A stretch of 64,000 nt of DNA from an uncultured Saprospiraceae bacterium (lineage in GTDB: Bacteria > Bacteroidota > Bacteroidia > Chitinophagales > Saprospiraceae), in the NCBI GenBank assembly GCA_937872385.1, contig CALMSO010000056.1, forward strand, positions 1-64,000, read 5' to 3'. Below, piece after piece: positions 25,055 through 34,640 of the stretch (position 1 is its first letter; the number at the start of each line of letters is the position of its first letter). The translations under genes were made by a program, and so were the position numbers. The notes beneath the pieces are model-generated. The model did no database searches. It worked only from the letters and a program-made list of their open reading frames with translations, and was not told the DNA's origin.

Positions 25055-27061
25055 ATGGCTAAAAAACAGACAAAAGCCGGAAAAACGCCTCCAGTGCCCG
25101 CTGCGCCGCGCTCGGTTAGTCCGCTTCCATTGGGCACTCCCGGATGGGTACTGCACGAGCGGCTGCACGCTTGGGTGGTTTTTGTGCTGGGAGCGCTGCT
25201 TTATGCCAATACGCTGGGGCACGATTTTGCACAAGACGACGCCATTGTCATCACCGACAATATGTTCACAACGCAAGGCGCGACGGGCATTCCTGGCATT
25301 TTACAATACGATACTTTTTACGGCTTTTTCAAAGAAGCAGGCAAAGCCAACTTAGTAGCGGGCGGGCGTTACCGGCCCTTTACGCTGATCTTGTTTGCCA
25401 TAGAATATCAGTTTTTTGGGCAAAACGCTTTCATCGGGCATTTGGTGAATGCCGTGCTCTATGGGCTGACCGGCGCGGTGCTGTACTGGCTGCTGTTGCA
25501 ACTCATCCGACCGAAACAAGATCCTGTGCAAGCCTATTTTATTGCCATTGCGGCAAGCCTACTTTTTGTGGCGCATCCGGTGCATACCGAAGCGGTGGCC
25601 AACATCAAAGGCCGCGACGAGATTGTAGCTTTACTGGGCAGCCTCGGTGCACTGTATTTTTCGTTGCGAGCGTATTTCAATCGAAACAATCGCGGCAGTT
25701 TTATTGCCGGCGGAATTTTTATTGCTGCACTGCTGTCCAAAGAAAATGCCATTACATTTGTTGCTATCGTACCCTTGACGTACTGGTTTTTTACCAAAGC
25801 TACCGCCCGCCAGATTGCCCGTCAGACCCTGCCTTTTATTATTGCAGCGGTTGTATTTCTGGTGTTGCGCACCTCCATAATCGGAACGGGCACCGGTACC
25901 CTGCCCACAGAGTTGATGAACAATCCTTTTCTGAAATGGGAAAACGGGCAGTATGTACCTTTTACTACCGCTGAGCGTTTGGCCACTGTGACCTTTACAT
26001 TAGGCAAATACCTGCAATTGTTGGTGTTTCCGCACCCATTGACGCACGACTACTACCCGCGGCACATTGATTTGATGACTTTTGGCGACTGGCGGGTGCT
26101 GCTGAGTTTGCTGGCTTACATAGCGCTTGGTGTTTATGCCCTGCTGGGGCTGCGCCGCAAAGACCCTGTGGCCTATGGCATTTGGTTTTATTTGCTGACA
26201 CTTTCAATTGTATCCAACATCGTTTTTCCGATAGGCACGAATATGGCCGAGCGCTTGCTGTTCATGCCTTCGGCAGGTTTTTGTATGGTAATGGCAATCT
26301 TGCTTTTTCGCTTGACTTTTAGGAAAAAAATAACGAGTTTTGGACAATTATACCCGGGGTGGATAGTGTTATTACTTATAACCGGGTTTTTCAGTTGGAA
26401 AACCATTACACGAAACCCCGCGTGGCAAGATAATTTCACCCTTTTTACAACCGATATCAACACCTCGCCCAATAGCGCCAAATTGCGCAATGCCATCGGC
26501 GGCGAATTAATTGCACAGGCTGTCAAGGAGCAAAACGAGCAACGCAAAAACGCTATACTTACCGAGGCAACAGGACATTTGCAAGAGGCTGTCCGAATAC
26601 ATCCAACGTACAAAAACGCGTGCCTGTTGCTGGGCAACGCCTGGCATTATTTGCAACGATACGACGATGCCGCCACTTGGTACCGGCAAGCGCTGACGCT
26701 CGACCCCGGCTATCAGGATGCGTACAACAACCTGTATATCACGCTGCAACAGGCCGGTCGCTACTACGGCGAGCAGCGCGGCGATTTGCCCAAAGCTATT
26801 GCCTATCTGCAGCAAGCGTATCAGATGCGCTCGGATGATTACGAAACCCTGCGGCTGCTTGGGGTGGCCTATGGCATCAGTGGTGATTCGCAACAAGCGA
26901 TTACCTATTTTGCTAAAGGCGTAGAATTGAACCCTGGCAGCGCGGATGCTTGGTTTGACCTCGGTAGTGCTTGGCACAACGCTGGCAACCCAGGCCAAGG
27001 CAACGAATACATTCAAAAAGCAATAGAATTAGAGCCTGGAATTTTACAAAGACGGCAATAA
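25055..27061 (+). CDS. TMTC-like GT-C glycosyltransferase with C-terminal TPRs
   Basis: This 668-residue membrane protein has about ten hydrophobic segments between residues 40 and 470. Directly after the first comes HDFAQDDAIV with the acidic pair D61-D62, the catalytic acid position of GT-C enzymes; PVHTEAVANIKGRDE follows. This order resembles eukaryotic TMTC O-mannosyltransferases and their bacterial relatives. Residues about 490-668 hold four or so TPR units (AVRIHPTYKNACLLLGNAWHY and so on), probably on the outer face, for binding protein substrates. Activity is inferred from fold only. The start at 25055 is the first ATG with a sensible basic N-terminus. The GH3 gene follows after 14 bases. 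Confidence 0.75.
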   Translation: MAKKQTKAGKTPPVPAAPRSVSPLPLGTPGWVLHERLHAWVVFVLGALLYANTLGHDFAQDDAIVITDNMFTTQGATGIPGILQYDTFYGFFKEAGKANLVAGGRYRPFTLILFAIEYQFFGQNAFIGHLVNAVLYGLTGAVLYWLLLQLIRPKQDPVQAYFIAIAASLLFVAHPVHTEAVANIKGRDEIVALLGSLGALYFSLRAYFNRNNRGSFIAGGIFIAALLSKENAITFVAIVPLTYWFFTKATARQIARQTLPFIIAAVVFLVLRTSIIGTGTGTLPTELMNNPFLKWENGQYVPFTTAERLATVTFTLGKYLQLLVFPHPLTHDYYPRHIDLMTFGDWRVLLSLLAYIALGVYALLGLRRKDPVAYGIWFYLLTLSIVSNIVFPIGTNMAERLLFMPSAGFCMVMAILLFRLTFRKKITSFGQLYPGWIVLLLITGFFSWKTITRNPAWQDNFTLFTTDINTSPNSAKLRNAIGGELIAQAVKEQNEQRKNAILTEATGHLQEAVRIHPTYKNACLLLGNAWHYLQRYDDAATWYRQALTLDPGYQDAYNNLYITLQQAGRYYGEQRGDLPKAIAYLQQAYQMRSDDYETLRLLGVAYGISGDSQQAITYFAKGVELNPGSADAWFDLGSAWHNAGNPGQGNEYIQKAIELEPGILQRRQ

Positions 27062-27075
27062 AGTACATTAAAATC

Positions 27076-30000
27076 ATGACTAAGACGACCATGCACCCGG
27101 TTTTACAGCAAAGCAGCCGACTGCTGTACGCTATTTTCGCACTGCTGCTGATGCTAAGCACTCAGAAGTGTATCCCGCAAGATAGTGCCACGCGAGGTAG
27201 CGCTGCCGAGCAACGTTGGGTGGACTCATTGTACAATACCATGACCGAAGACGAGCGCCTCGGGCAGTTGTTTATGATTCGAGCGCATTCCGACAAAGGG
27301 CCCGAGCATATCGCACAGGTAGAAAAACTCATCCGAACCTATCACGTCGGGAGTTTGTGCTTTTTTCAAGGTACGCCGGAGAAGCAGGTAGAATTGGTCA
27401 ATCAATATCAGGCGCTGAGCAAAGTACCACTCATGGTAGCCATTGACGGCGAATGGGGGCTGGGTATGCGCATGCGCGAAACCACCATCAGTTTTCCACG
27501 GCAGCTCACACTCGGCGCTATTCAGAACAATCAGCTGGTGTACGACATGGGCGTGGAGATTGCCCGCCAGCTCAGGCGCACCGGCATCACCGTCAACTTT
27601 GCCCCCGTGGTGGATGTCAATAACAATCGCCAAAATCCAGTTATCAATACCCGCTCTTTCGGTGAAAACCGCGAAAATGTAGCCGCCAAGGGCTTCGCCT
27701 ACATGCAGGGAATGCAAGATAATGGCGTGCTGGCTTGCGCCAAACATTTCCCTGGGCACGGCGATACCGATGTAGATTCGCACTTAGATTTACCGGTGAT
27801 CAATCACAGCTTAGAGCGCTTAGATAGCATCGAGCTAATGCCCTTTCGGGTGCTGGCGCAAAAAGGCGTGGGGAGCATGATGGTGGCGCACTTGCACGTA
27901 CCGACGCTCGACCGGCGGCCCAATCGGCCGACTACGCTGTCGCGCAATACTGTAACTACTTTGCTACAGGAAAAAATAGGCTTTGCTGGGTTGGTTTTCA
28001 CGGATGCATTAGAAATGAAAGGCGTAACCAAGCACTTTCGCAGCGGGCAGGTAGAAGCGGAAGCACTCGTGGCGGGCAACGACGTATTGGTACTGCCGGA
28101 AGATATGGAGGCCGCTGTCCGCGAAATCAGAAAATACATGGCCGATGGCCGCCTTAGCAAGGCTCAAGTAGAAGCCAGTGTGAAAAAAGTGCTACTCGCC
28201 AAGTATCGCCTCGGGCTGACCGACTACACCCCGCTGCCGGTGGACAGTGTACGCGAGGATTTGAACAACCGCGAGGCCTTCGCGCTCAAACGCAAGCTTT
28301 ATGAAAATGCGCTGACATTAGTGCGCAATGACGATAATTTGCTGCCGTTCAATAGGTTAGATAATAAAATTGCTTCGCTTGCCATTGGTGCTACCGCCAA
28401 AACACCTTTTCAAAGCCAAATGGACGCCTACGCGAAAATTGAGCATTTTCAAAGTGGCAAGGAAGTGGCAGGCAATTTGTTTAATCAATTGAAAAACAAA
28501 GATATAGTAATTATAAGTTTGCACGATATGAGTGCTTTTGCCAATCGGGAATACGGCATTGCGAAAAGCGCCCGCGACCTGATTGCCAATCTGAATAAAG
28601 AGACGAAAGTAGTGCTGGTGGTGTTTGGCACGCCTTATAGCCTGACGTATTTTGATGCTTTGGACCATGTACTGACCGCCTACGAAGAAGACCCTATGGC
28701 GCAAGAAGCAGCCGCCCAAGCACTGTTCGGGCTCATTCCGGTGCAGGGCAAGCTACCAGTTACGGCTTCCGCCAAAAGTCCTTATGGAGCAGGCATTATG
28801 ATTGAAAAACCCGTACGCATGGGCTACGCCGACCCGCAGCAAATGGGGCTGAATCCGGAAACGCTGGCACAAATTGATGAAATTGCCTTAGAGGCAATTG
28901 CTGCTAAAGCGACGCCAGGCTGCGTGGTGCTGGTAGCCAAAGATGGGCAAATCGTGTATGAAAAAGCCTTTGGGCACCATACCTATTCTGGCAATCAGCC
29001 GGTGCAAACGACCGACCTGTACGACTTGGCGTCTATTACTAAAATTGCAGCTACTACACTGGCTGTGATGAAATTATATAGTGAAGGAAAAATTGATATT
29101 GATAAATCATTAGGCTTTTATGTACCCGAATTGCGCGGCACCAATAAGGCGCATCTTTCCATCCGCGATGTGATGACGCATCGGGCCGGGCTGCTGAGTT
29201 GGATTCCTTTTTATAAACGAACGGTGGTGCGGTCGCGCCGTGGGTATATGCCCTCTACTTCGTACTATCGGAAAGTGAAGGACAGCCGCTACGGCATTCC
29301 GGTCACCGAGAAGCTCTTCATGCGCAATGACTATGCGAAAACGATGTGGAAGCAAATTTACGATTCGCGCCTGCACCCGAATAAGACGTATCGCTACAGC
29401 GATCTGGGCTTTTATCTGATGGCAAAAGTAGTGGAGCAGGTCAGCGGGCTACCATTGGATGAATATGTGCAGCAGGAGCTTTACGCGCCGCTCGGCTTAC
29501 AAACAGCTACTTACAATCCTTGGAAAGAATTCAAACCAGAGCGAATCACCCCAACCGAGGAGGACAATTATTTTCGCAATCAGCGGGTGCGCGGCTACGT
29601 GCACGATATGGGCGCGGCCATGCTGGGCGGCGTGAGTGGTCATGCTGGGTTGTTTTCCAATGCCGGTGACCTGGCAGTGCTGATGCAAATGCTTTTGCAA
29701 TATGGCAACTATGGCAGCTACCAATACATTGACTCCAGTACAGTGCGCATCTTCACGCGCCGCGAGCCGATGAGCACGCGCACCGGCATCGGCTTTGACC
29801 TATTTAAAACCAATCCGAATATGAAGCGCGGTATGCCAGAACAGGCCTCCGGCCGTACCTATGGGCACATTGGCTTTACTGGTACCGCTACTTGGGTGGA
29901 TCCTGTGAACAACATCGTGTACGTGTTTTTAGCCAATCGCACTTATCCTTCCAAAGACAATTATAAAATCAATCGCCTTGGTATTCGTTCTCGCATAATG

Positions 30001-30147
30001 GCGGTGGTATATGACGCGATGGGCGACCACGTAAAGCCCGACGAGCCAGAAACAGAATTTCAAGCTACCGATCGTATAGAAACAAAGCCACTACCGGAGT
30101 CCTTGTCTTCCAATCAGTTATCGAGCCCTGGGGGTAATGTCAATTGA
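27076..30147 (+). CDS. GH3 N-acetylhexosaminidase / beta-lactamase-family serine hydrolase fusion, exported
   Basis: This 1023-residue protein has a signal anchor or peptide (about 14-32). Residues 45-580 form a glycoside hydrolase family 3 unit with the NagZ-type loop KHFPGHGDT (223-231, His-Asp acid/base) and nucleophile D310 (GLVFTDALEMKGV), so it should cut N-acetylglucosaminide bonds of peptidoglycan. Residues 590-1000 are a class C beta-lactamase/penicillin-binding-protein-like domain with S653-x-x-K656, Y774-S-D and H931-I-G-F-T-G. The two domains probably act together on cell-wall fragments, removing sugar and peptide or ester groups. The start at 27076 avoids overlap with the TMTC-like gene, and the two are probably cotranscribed. 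Confidence 0.92.
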   Translation: MTKTTMHPVLQQSSRLLYAIFALLLMLSTQKCIPQDSATRGSAAEQRWVDSLYNTMTEDERLGQLFMIRAHSDKGPEHIAQVEKLIRTYHVGSLCFFQGTPEKQVELVNQYQALSKVPLMVAIDGEWGLGMRMRETTISFPRQLTLGAIQNNQLVYDMGVEIARQLRRTGITVNFAPVVDVNNNRQNPVINTRSFGENRENVAAKGFAYMQGMQDNGVLACAKHFPGHGDTDVDSHLDLPVINHSLERLDSIELMPFRVLAQKGVGSMMVAHLHVPTLDRRPNRPTTLSRNTVTTLLQEKIGFAGLVFTDALEMKGVTKHFRSGQVEAEALVAGNDVLVLPEDMEAAVREIRKYMADGRLSKAQVEASVKKVLLAKYRLGLTDYTPLPVDSVREDLNNREAFALKRKLYENALTLVRNDDNLLPFNRLDNKIASLAIGATAKTPFQSQMDAYAKIEHFQSGKEVAGNLFNQLKNKDIVIISLHDMSAFANREYGIAKSARDLIANLNKETKVVLVVFGTPYSLTYFDALDHVLTAYEEDPMAQEAAAQALFGLIPVQGKLPVTASAKSPYGAGIMIEKPVRMGYADPQQMGLNPETLAQIDEIALEAIAAKATPGCVVLVAKDGQIVYEKAFGHHTYSGNQPVQTTDLYDLASITKIAATTLAVMKLYSEGKIDIDKSLGFYVPELRGTNKAHLSIRDVMTHRAGLLSWIPFYKRTVVRSRRGYMPSTSYYRKVKDSRYGIPVTEKLFMRNDYAKTMWKQIYDSRLHPNKTYRYSDLGFYLMAKVVEQVSGLPLDEYVQQELYAPLGLQTATYNPWKEFKPERITPTEEDNYFRNQRVRGYVHDMGAAMLGGVSGHAGLFSNAGDLAVLMQMLLQYGNYGSYQYIDSSTVRIFTRREPMSTRTGIGFDLFKTNPNMKRGMPEQASGRTYGHIGFTGTATWVDPVNNIVYVFLANRTYPSKDNYKINRLGIRSRIMAVVYDAMGDHVKPDEPETEFQATDRIETKPLPESLSSNQLSSPGGNVN

Positions 30148-30162
30148 ATTTTCGGCGGCTTT

Positions 30163-30654
30163 TCAGCCACGAATTTGCGCTATTTCCGCTTCGCTAAGTT
30201 GATAGCTTTTGATAAAATGGCGCGTAGTTGGGCGAAATTTTAAAAACAGTAGCAAACCAATCGCTACAAAAACCAAGTAAAACTGGTTGCTTTCTCGCAG
30301 GGCAATGACGATGGCAAATACATTTGCCGCTTCCAATAGAAGGAGGCGGATTAGGCTGGTCTGACGATAGTGTGCAGCCTTTTCGGGCAGCCCTTGCCAG
30401 ATAGCGCCCTGTGCCTTGCGTTGGCTGTCCATCAGATACGTGACGCCGACGGCACTCAACAAAAAAACCAATACCAAGATGCCATTGGTGCTCAGCGAAA
30501 AGGGCAGAAGCGGCTGCGAGGTATTGTGCACCAGCACCACTGTAGGCTCATTGCTTTGATGCAAAATGAAAGGCAAAGCGCCGATGCAGAGCAAGAGTTG
30601 AATTAACAGTAGCGTGTTGAAGGTCGTATTTAGTTGCTTAAAAGATTGTTTCAT
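30163..30654 (-). CDS. Small four-helix membrane protein, unknown function
   Basis: This 163-residue protein has four hydrophobic stretches (about 14-32, 57-75, 100-120, 124-142) and a basic loop between the second and third (DSQRKAQGAIWQGLPEKAAHYRQ). The C-terminal tail looks like a short helix rich in E and Q. I recognise no family. It is transcribed towards the GH3 gene end and lies 75 bases downstream of the OPT transporter gene on the same strand, which suggests it may share that transcript. Confidence 0.65.
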   Translation of the reverse strand: MKQSFKQLNTTFNTLLLIQLLLCIGALPFILHQSNEPTVVLVHNTSQPLLPFSLSTNGILVLVFLLSAVGVTYLMDSQRKAQGAIWQGLPEKAAHYRQTSLIRLLLLEAANVFAIVIALRESNQFYLVFVAIGLLLFLKFRPTTRHFIKSYQLSEAEIAQIRG

Positions 30655-30729
30655 TAAGTCGCGTTTTTTTATGATAGAAACAGTCGGTATGTTTTGTAGT
30701 TCGCTAACCCTCTCAAGCCCTTTTCTGCA

Positions 30730-32694
30730 TCAGGCCGCTGTTTTCCGGGTAGCAAATTGCCATAAAATGAGCGCCAGCGCAGCGAAAGCCGCCAGCCCAA
30801 GCAAATCGCCAGCCGTACCTATGCTTTCGCCTATTCCGGTGTTGAGTCGGCTCATCAGCGAAATGGCCCTGCCATCAGCTCCGGTGCCAATGGTAGTACC
30901 TAATAGTACGGCTATTAAGATGCCTGTAACCGCGCCGCCAGCAATCAATCCTGAACTAAATAACGCTCCAGGCCCGATTTCTGATTCCGCTTCGTCCGAT
31001 TTCTTTTTTCGGTCCACAAACCATTTTACCAATCCGCCTACAAAGATAGGGGTAGTAGTGGACAAAGGCAAGTAGGCACCCACTGCAAATGCCAGCGAAC
31101 TGACGCCGCACAATTCGACGACCGCAGCCAGCGCCATACCCGTGATGACCAAACCCCAAGGTAGGTTCTGGCTCAACAGCCCCTTGATAACCGTAGCCAT
31201 CAGGGTGGCCTGTGGGGCCGGTAGCGGGTTGGGGTGCTCGGCCGTAGCTTCGCCAATGCCAATCGTTCTTTCCAACAATAGTAGCGTAAAGCCAATGACA
31301 ATAGCTGCAAAAATAACGCCAATGAACTCGCCGATTTGTTGTTTGAAAGGTGTACCGCCTACGATGTAGCCCGTTTTCAAATCCTGCGAAGTAGCACCCG
31401 CATTAGCCGCAGCGATACAAACAATAGAACCGACCACCAATGCAATGGGTTGATAATACTCGCCCGTCCAGCCGATGCCCAGAAAAATGAGCGAGGTAGC
31501 CATCAGTGTAGCAATGGTCATACCCGATACTGGATTGGAAGAGGTACCAATCAAACCAACGATGCGCGAAGACACCGTGACAAAGAAAAAACCAAATATA
31601 ATGACCAAAATTGCCGAAAAAAGGTTGGTTGGTACGTTGGGCAGCATTGTCATCAGTAGCACTAAGGCCACACTGCCAGCCAAGGTATAAACCAGCGGAA
31701 TATCTTTCTCGGTACGGCTCTGCGCTGCCTTGGCACCATTGCGGCTGGCGCGTATTTCCTGAAAAGAATCGCGGAAAGCGCCTATAATAGTTGGTAGGGT
31801 TTTGATGAGCGTCATCACGCCGCCGAAGGTCACGGCACCCGCCCCGATGTAGCGGATGTAGCGGTTCCAGATTTGTCCTGGAGACATTTCGGATATCAGC
31901 AGTTCGGGTTCTGGCGCGAGCGGCCCGGTCAGACTTGCCCCAATGATGGTAATAAGCGGTATCAATGCTAACCACGACAATACGCCACCGGCCACCATCA
32001 CGCCAGAAATGCGCGGACCGATGATGTAACCAACGCCAAGAAGTTCGGGCGTGATTTCGCCGTTGATAGTGCCATTGGGCAAAGCCGTGTTTTTACCAAA
32101 CATAATGGTCGGCACTTCTTTCCATAATCCCAGAATGGACATCAGCAATTTATACAAAAAGGCAATCCCCAGTCCATAATACACCATCCGTGCCAGATTG
32201 CCACCCTTTTCACCCGCTATAAGCACATCGGCGCAAGCGGTACCCTCCGGATAGGGCAGGTTGCCGTGCTCTTTTACAATCAGCGACCGCCGCAAGGGAA
32301 TCATAAACAACACGCCAAGCATACCACCAATTAGCGCCAGCACAAAAATTTGAAAATACTGAAAATATTCGCGGCCACCTGCCATGAAGAGCAGCGCCGG
32401 AATGGTAAACACCACACCTGCGGCCACCGATTCGCCCGCAGAACCAATTGTTTGCACAATATTACTTTCGAGAATGGTTGCTTTGCCAAAGCGTTTGAAA
32501 ATGGAAATTGCCAAAACTGCAATCGGAATGGAGGCACTCACGGTAAGACCTACCTTCAGGCCAAGGTAAACCGTCGCTGCGCCAAAGAGTATGCCAAAGA
32601 AAGAACCCAAAATGATAGCCTTTGGAGTAAACTCAGGCATCAGATCCTTCGCCGCAATGTAGGGCTGAAAAGCCTTGTTTTTGTTGGTTTCCAT
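30730..32694 (-). CDS. OPT family oligopeptide transporter
   Basis: This 654-residue inner-membrane protein has about 15 hydrophobic segments. The N-terminus reads MPEFTPKAIILGSFFGILFGAATVYLGLKVGLT, the standard opening of prokaryotic OPT transporters, and internal NPVSGMTIATLMAT and GATSQDLKTGYIVGGTPFKQQ motifs confirm the family. OPT proteins use the proton gradient to import oligopeptides, or in some branches metal chelates. A POT family peptide carrier lies directly upstream, so the pair looks like a peptide-uptake unit. The start at 32694 was chosen as the ATG nearest the family start. Confidence 0.93.
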   Translation of the reverse strand: METNKNKAFQPYIAAKDLMPEFTPKAIILGSFFGILFGAATVYLGLKVGLTVSASIPIAVLAISIFKRFGKATILESNIVQTIGSAGESVAAGVVFTIPALLFMAGGREYFQYFQIFVLALIGGMLGVLFMIPLRRSLIVKEHGNLPYPEGTACADVLIAGEKGGNLARMVYYGLGIAFLYKLLMSILGLWKEVPTIMFGKNTALPNGTINGEITPELLGVGYIIGPRISGVMVAGGVLSWLALIPLITIIGASLTGPLAPEPELLISEMSPGQIWNRYIRYIGAGAVTFGGVMTLIKTLPTIIGAFRDSFQEIRASRNGAKAAQSRTEKDIPLVYTLAGSVALVLLMTMLPNVPTNLFSAILVIIFGFFFVTVSSRIVGLIGTSSNPVSGMTIATLMATSLIFLGIGWTGEYYQPIALVVGSIVCIAAANAGATSQDLKTGYIVGGTPFKQQIGEFIGVIFAAIVIGFTLLLLERTIGIGEATAEHPNPLPAPQATLMATVIKGLLSQNLPWGLVITGMALAAVVELCGVSSLAFAVGAYLPLSTTTPIFVGGLVKWFVDRKKKSDEAESEIGPGALFSSGLIAGGAVTGILIAVLLGTTIGTGADGRAISLMSRLNTGIGESIGTAGDLLGLAAFAALALILWQFATRKTAA

Positions 32695-32734
32695 ATCTAA
32701 TCCGGATTTCAATAAAATTTAGGACGTGTGTTTA

Positions 32735-32766
32735 TTCGCGGTTCGCTATTCGCGGTTCGCTGCTCG
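32735..32766 (-). repeat. Period-7 tandem repeat (GCGAACC class)
   Basis: About four heptamers of TTCGCGG/TTCGCTA type lie between the OPT and POT genes. Read on the - strand, the direction of both genes, the unit is CCGCGAA/TAGCGAA, the same class as at 34501-34612, 54504-54541 and 63046-63084. Confidence 0.7.
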
Positions 32767-32774
32767 CCCCTTCC

Positions 32775-34271
32775 TCACTTCATCTCGCCAATCCATTTTT
32801 TGGTCAGCGGGCTTACTAATAAGAAAATGATACCGGCACCGACGCTAATCAGGACTACCGACATGAATAAATCGGGCATTTGTTGTACATTTTCTTCGTC
32901 AAAATTGCCAGCAAACAGCCCCGCAATCAAATTGCCTAATGCCGCCCCTACAAACCAGATGCCCATCATCTGCCCGACGTAGCGCTTGGGCGAAAGCTTG
33001 GTCGTAGCACTCAATCCTACCGGGCTCAGCGTCAATTCGCCGATGGAATGTAAAAAATAGGTAAGTACCAACCAGAACATGCCCACCTTGTCGCCAGTAG
33101 TCACAATGCGAGCAGCAAAGACCATAACAAAAAAGCCAAGCCCCAGCAGAATGAGACCGATACCGAACTTGAGCGGCGTGGAAGGGTTCATATTGCGCGT
33201 AGCTAAGCGTACCCAAAGTGCACCAATGACCGGCGCAAAAATTACAATCATCACTGGATTGACGCTCTGTAGCCAGCCAGCCGGTAGCTCCCAGCCAAAG
33301 AGCACCCGATTGGTATGATCCCGAGCAAAAAGATTGAGCGAGGAGCCTGCCTGTTCAAAGCCCGACCAGAAAATAGCCGCTCCCACAAAGAGCAGAAAGA
33401 TAATCGCCACGCGTTTCTTTTCTGGCAAGGTAAGCCCGCCAGCCAGGAGGATGTACGCAAAATACGACAGCGTGACCGCTACAATCAATACCCCCACCGA
33501 TTGAGCAATGCCTGTGGCCGTAGTTATATTAATGACATTTGTCATTTGTAAAATGGCTAATAAGCCTACTACGCCGAGCGCAAAGATGATGCTGATGCCG
33601 CGATTGCTCTTGGGTACCAGCCCGCCGAGCAATTCGTCCGGCTCTTTGGCTTTAGGTACAATGCCGATATTGCCAAGCTGATGTTGAGTGAGCCGATATT
33701 GAATCAATCCGATGAGCATCCCGACCGCAGCCATCCCGAAGCCGAGGTGCCAGTTTACTTTTTCCGCTAATAATGGTACAATGATTTGCCCCAGAATAGA
33801 GCCGAGATTGATACCCATATAAAATACAGAGAAACCGGCGTCGCGTCGAGCGCCACCTTCCGGATACAAATCGCCGACAATGGTGCTGATGTTGGGTTTC
33901 AATAAGCCAGTACCCATTGCCACGAAAGCCAGCCCCAGAAAGAAAATAGATGGGCTGCCCGGAATAGCCAGAATCAAGTGACCAATCATGATGCAAATGC
34001 CGCCGTACCAGATTGCCTTGCGCTGCCCGAAAATATTGTCCGCCAGCCAGCCACCCGGCAACGTGAGCAGATATACGCCGGCAGTGTATAAACCATATAC
34101 TGCGCCAGCGGTAGCGGTGTCAAGCCCCAGTCCTTCGCGGGCCGTTTCGGTTGTCATGAAAAGAATGAGAATGGCCCGCATACCATAGTAGCTGAAGCGC
34201 TCCCACATTTCCGTGAAAAAGAGGGTGGAAAGCCCGCCCGGATGACCAAAAAAGCCCGTTTGTTTTGACAT
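32775..34271 (-). CDS. POT/PTR2 family peptide:proton symporter
   Basis: This 498-residue major-facilitator protein has about 12-14 membrane segments. The first helix carries EMWERFSYYGMRAILILFM, the E-x-x-E-R-F proton-coupling motif of POT carriers. GSILGQIIVPLLAEK in the middle and a FFLHSIGELTLSPVGL-like segment late in the protein also fit. It imports di- and tripeptides. It is followed by the OPT gene on the same strand, separated by the period-7 repeat. Confidence 0.95.
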   Translation of the reverse strand: MSKQTGFFGHPGGLSTLFFTEMWERFSYYGMRAILILFMTTETAREGLGLDTATAGAVYGLYTAGVYLLTLPGGWLADNIFGQRKAIWYGGICIMIGHLILAIPGSPSIFFLGLAFVAMGTGLLKPNISTIVGDLYPEGGARRDAGFSVFYMGINLGSILGQIIVPLLAEKVNWHLGFGMAAVGMLIGLIQYRLTQHQLGNIGIVPKAKEPDELLGGLVPKSNRGISIIFALGVVGLLAILQMTNVINITTATGIAQSVGVLIVAVTLSYFAYILLAGGLTLPEKKRVAIIFLLFVGAAIFWSGFEQAGSSLNLFARDHTNRVLFGWELPAGWLQSVNPVMIVIFAPVIGALWVRLATRNMNPSTPLKFGIGLILLGLGFFVMVFAARIVTTGDKVGMFWLVLTYFLHSIGELTLSPVGLSATTKLSPKRYVGQMMGIWFVGAALGNLIAGLFAGNFDEENVQQMPDLFMSVVLISVGAGIIFLLVSPLTKKWIGEMK

Positions 34272-34500
34272 TATAACCTGATTGTAGCTGTTTTTTGAAT
34301 GTAATAGTTTGGTCTGAAACGCTAAAAATAGAGCATTTTGCTTTATTTTCTTTGAAAGAGGATATATTATTTTGCCAAACGCGCGCTATTGTGGTGCCCC
34401 ATGCTTTAAACGGATTATCAATAGGTAGATAATAGACAATAGACTGTAGATGCCAGATGCCAGATTTTTAGATGCCAGATTTTAGGACGAGACACTGTTC

Positions 34501-34612
34501 GCTGTTTGCTGTTCGCTGTTTGCTATTTGCTGTTCGCTGTTCGCTGTTCGCTGTTTGCTGTTTGCTGTTCGCTGTTCGCTGTTTGCTATTCGCTATTTGC
34601 TGTTCGCTGTAC
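34501..34612 (-). repeat. Sixteen tandem heptamers, consensus GCTGTTY
   Basis: The 112 bases divide exactly into sixteen units of seven. Nearly all are GCTGTTC or GCTGTTT; three read GCTATTY and the last is GCTGTAC. On the - strand, the coding direction of both neighbours, the unit is GAACAGC/AAACAGC. No spacer sequences are present, so this is not a CRISPR array. Confidence 0.9.
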
Positions 34613-34640
34613 AGTCAGGAGGCGTTATATCCTCAACCCC

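Noticed and set aside
25144..25974. A 276-codon + strand frame inside the TMTC-like gene.
   Set aside because: It lies in another frame of a gene with clear membrane segments, GT-C loop and TPRs; its cysteine- and arginine-rich product has no family pattern.
34501..34612. Heptamer array considered as a CRISPR array.
   Set aside because: Units are seven bases long, directly abutting, with no unique spacers and no cas genes nearby.
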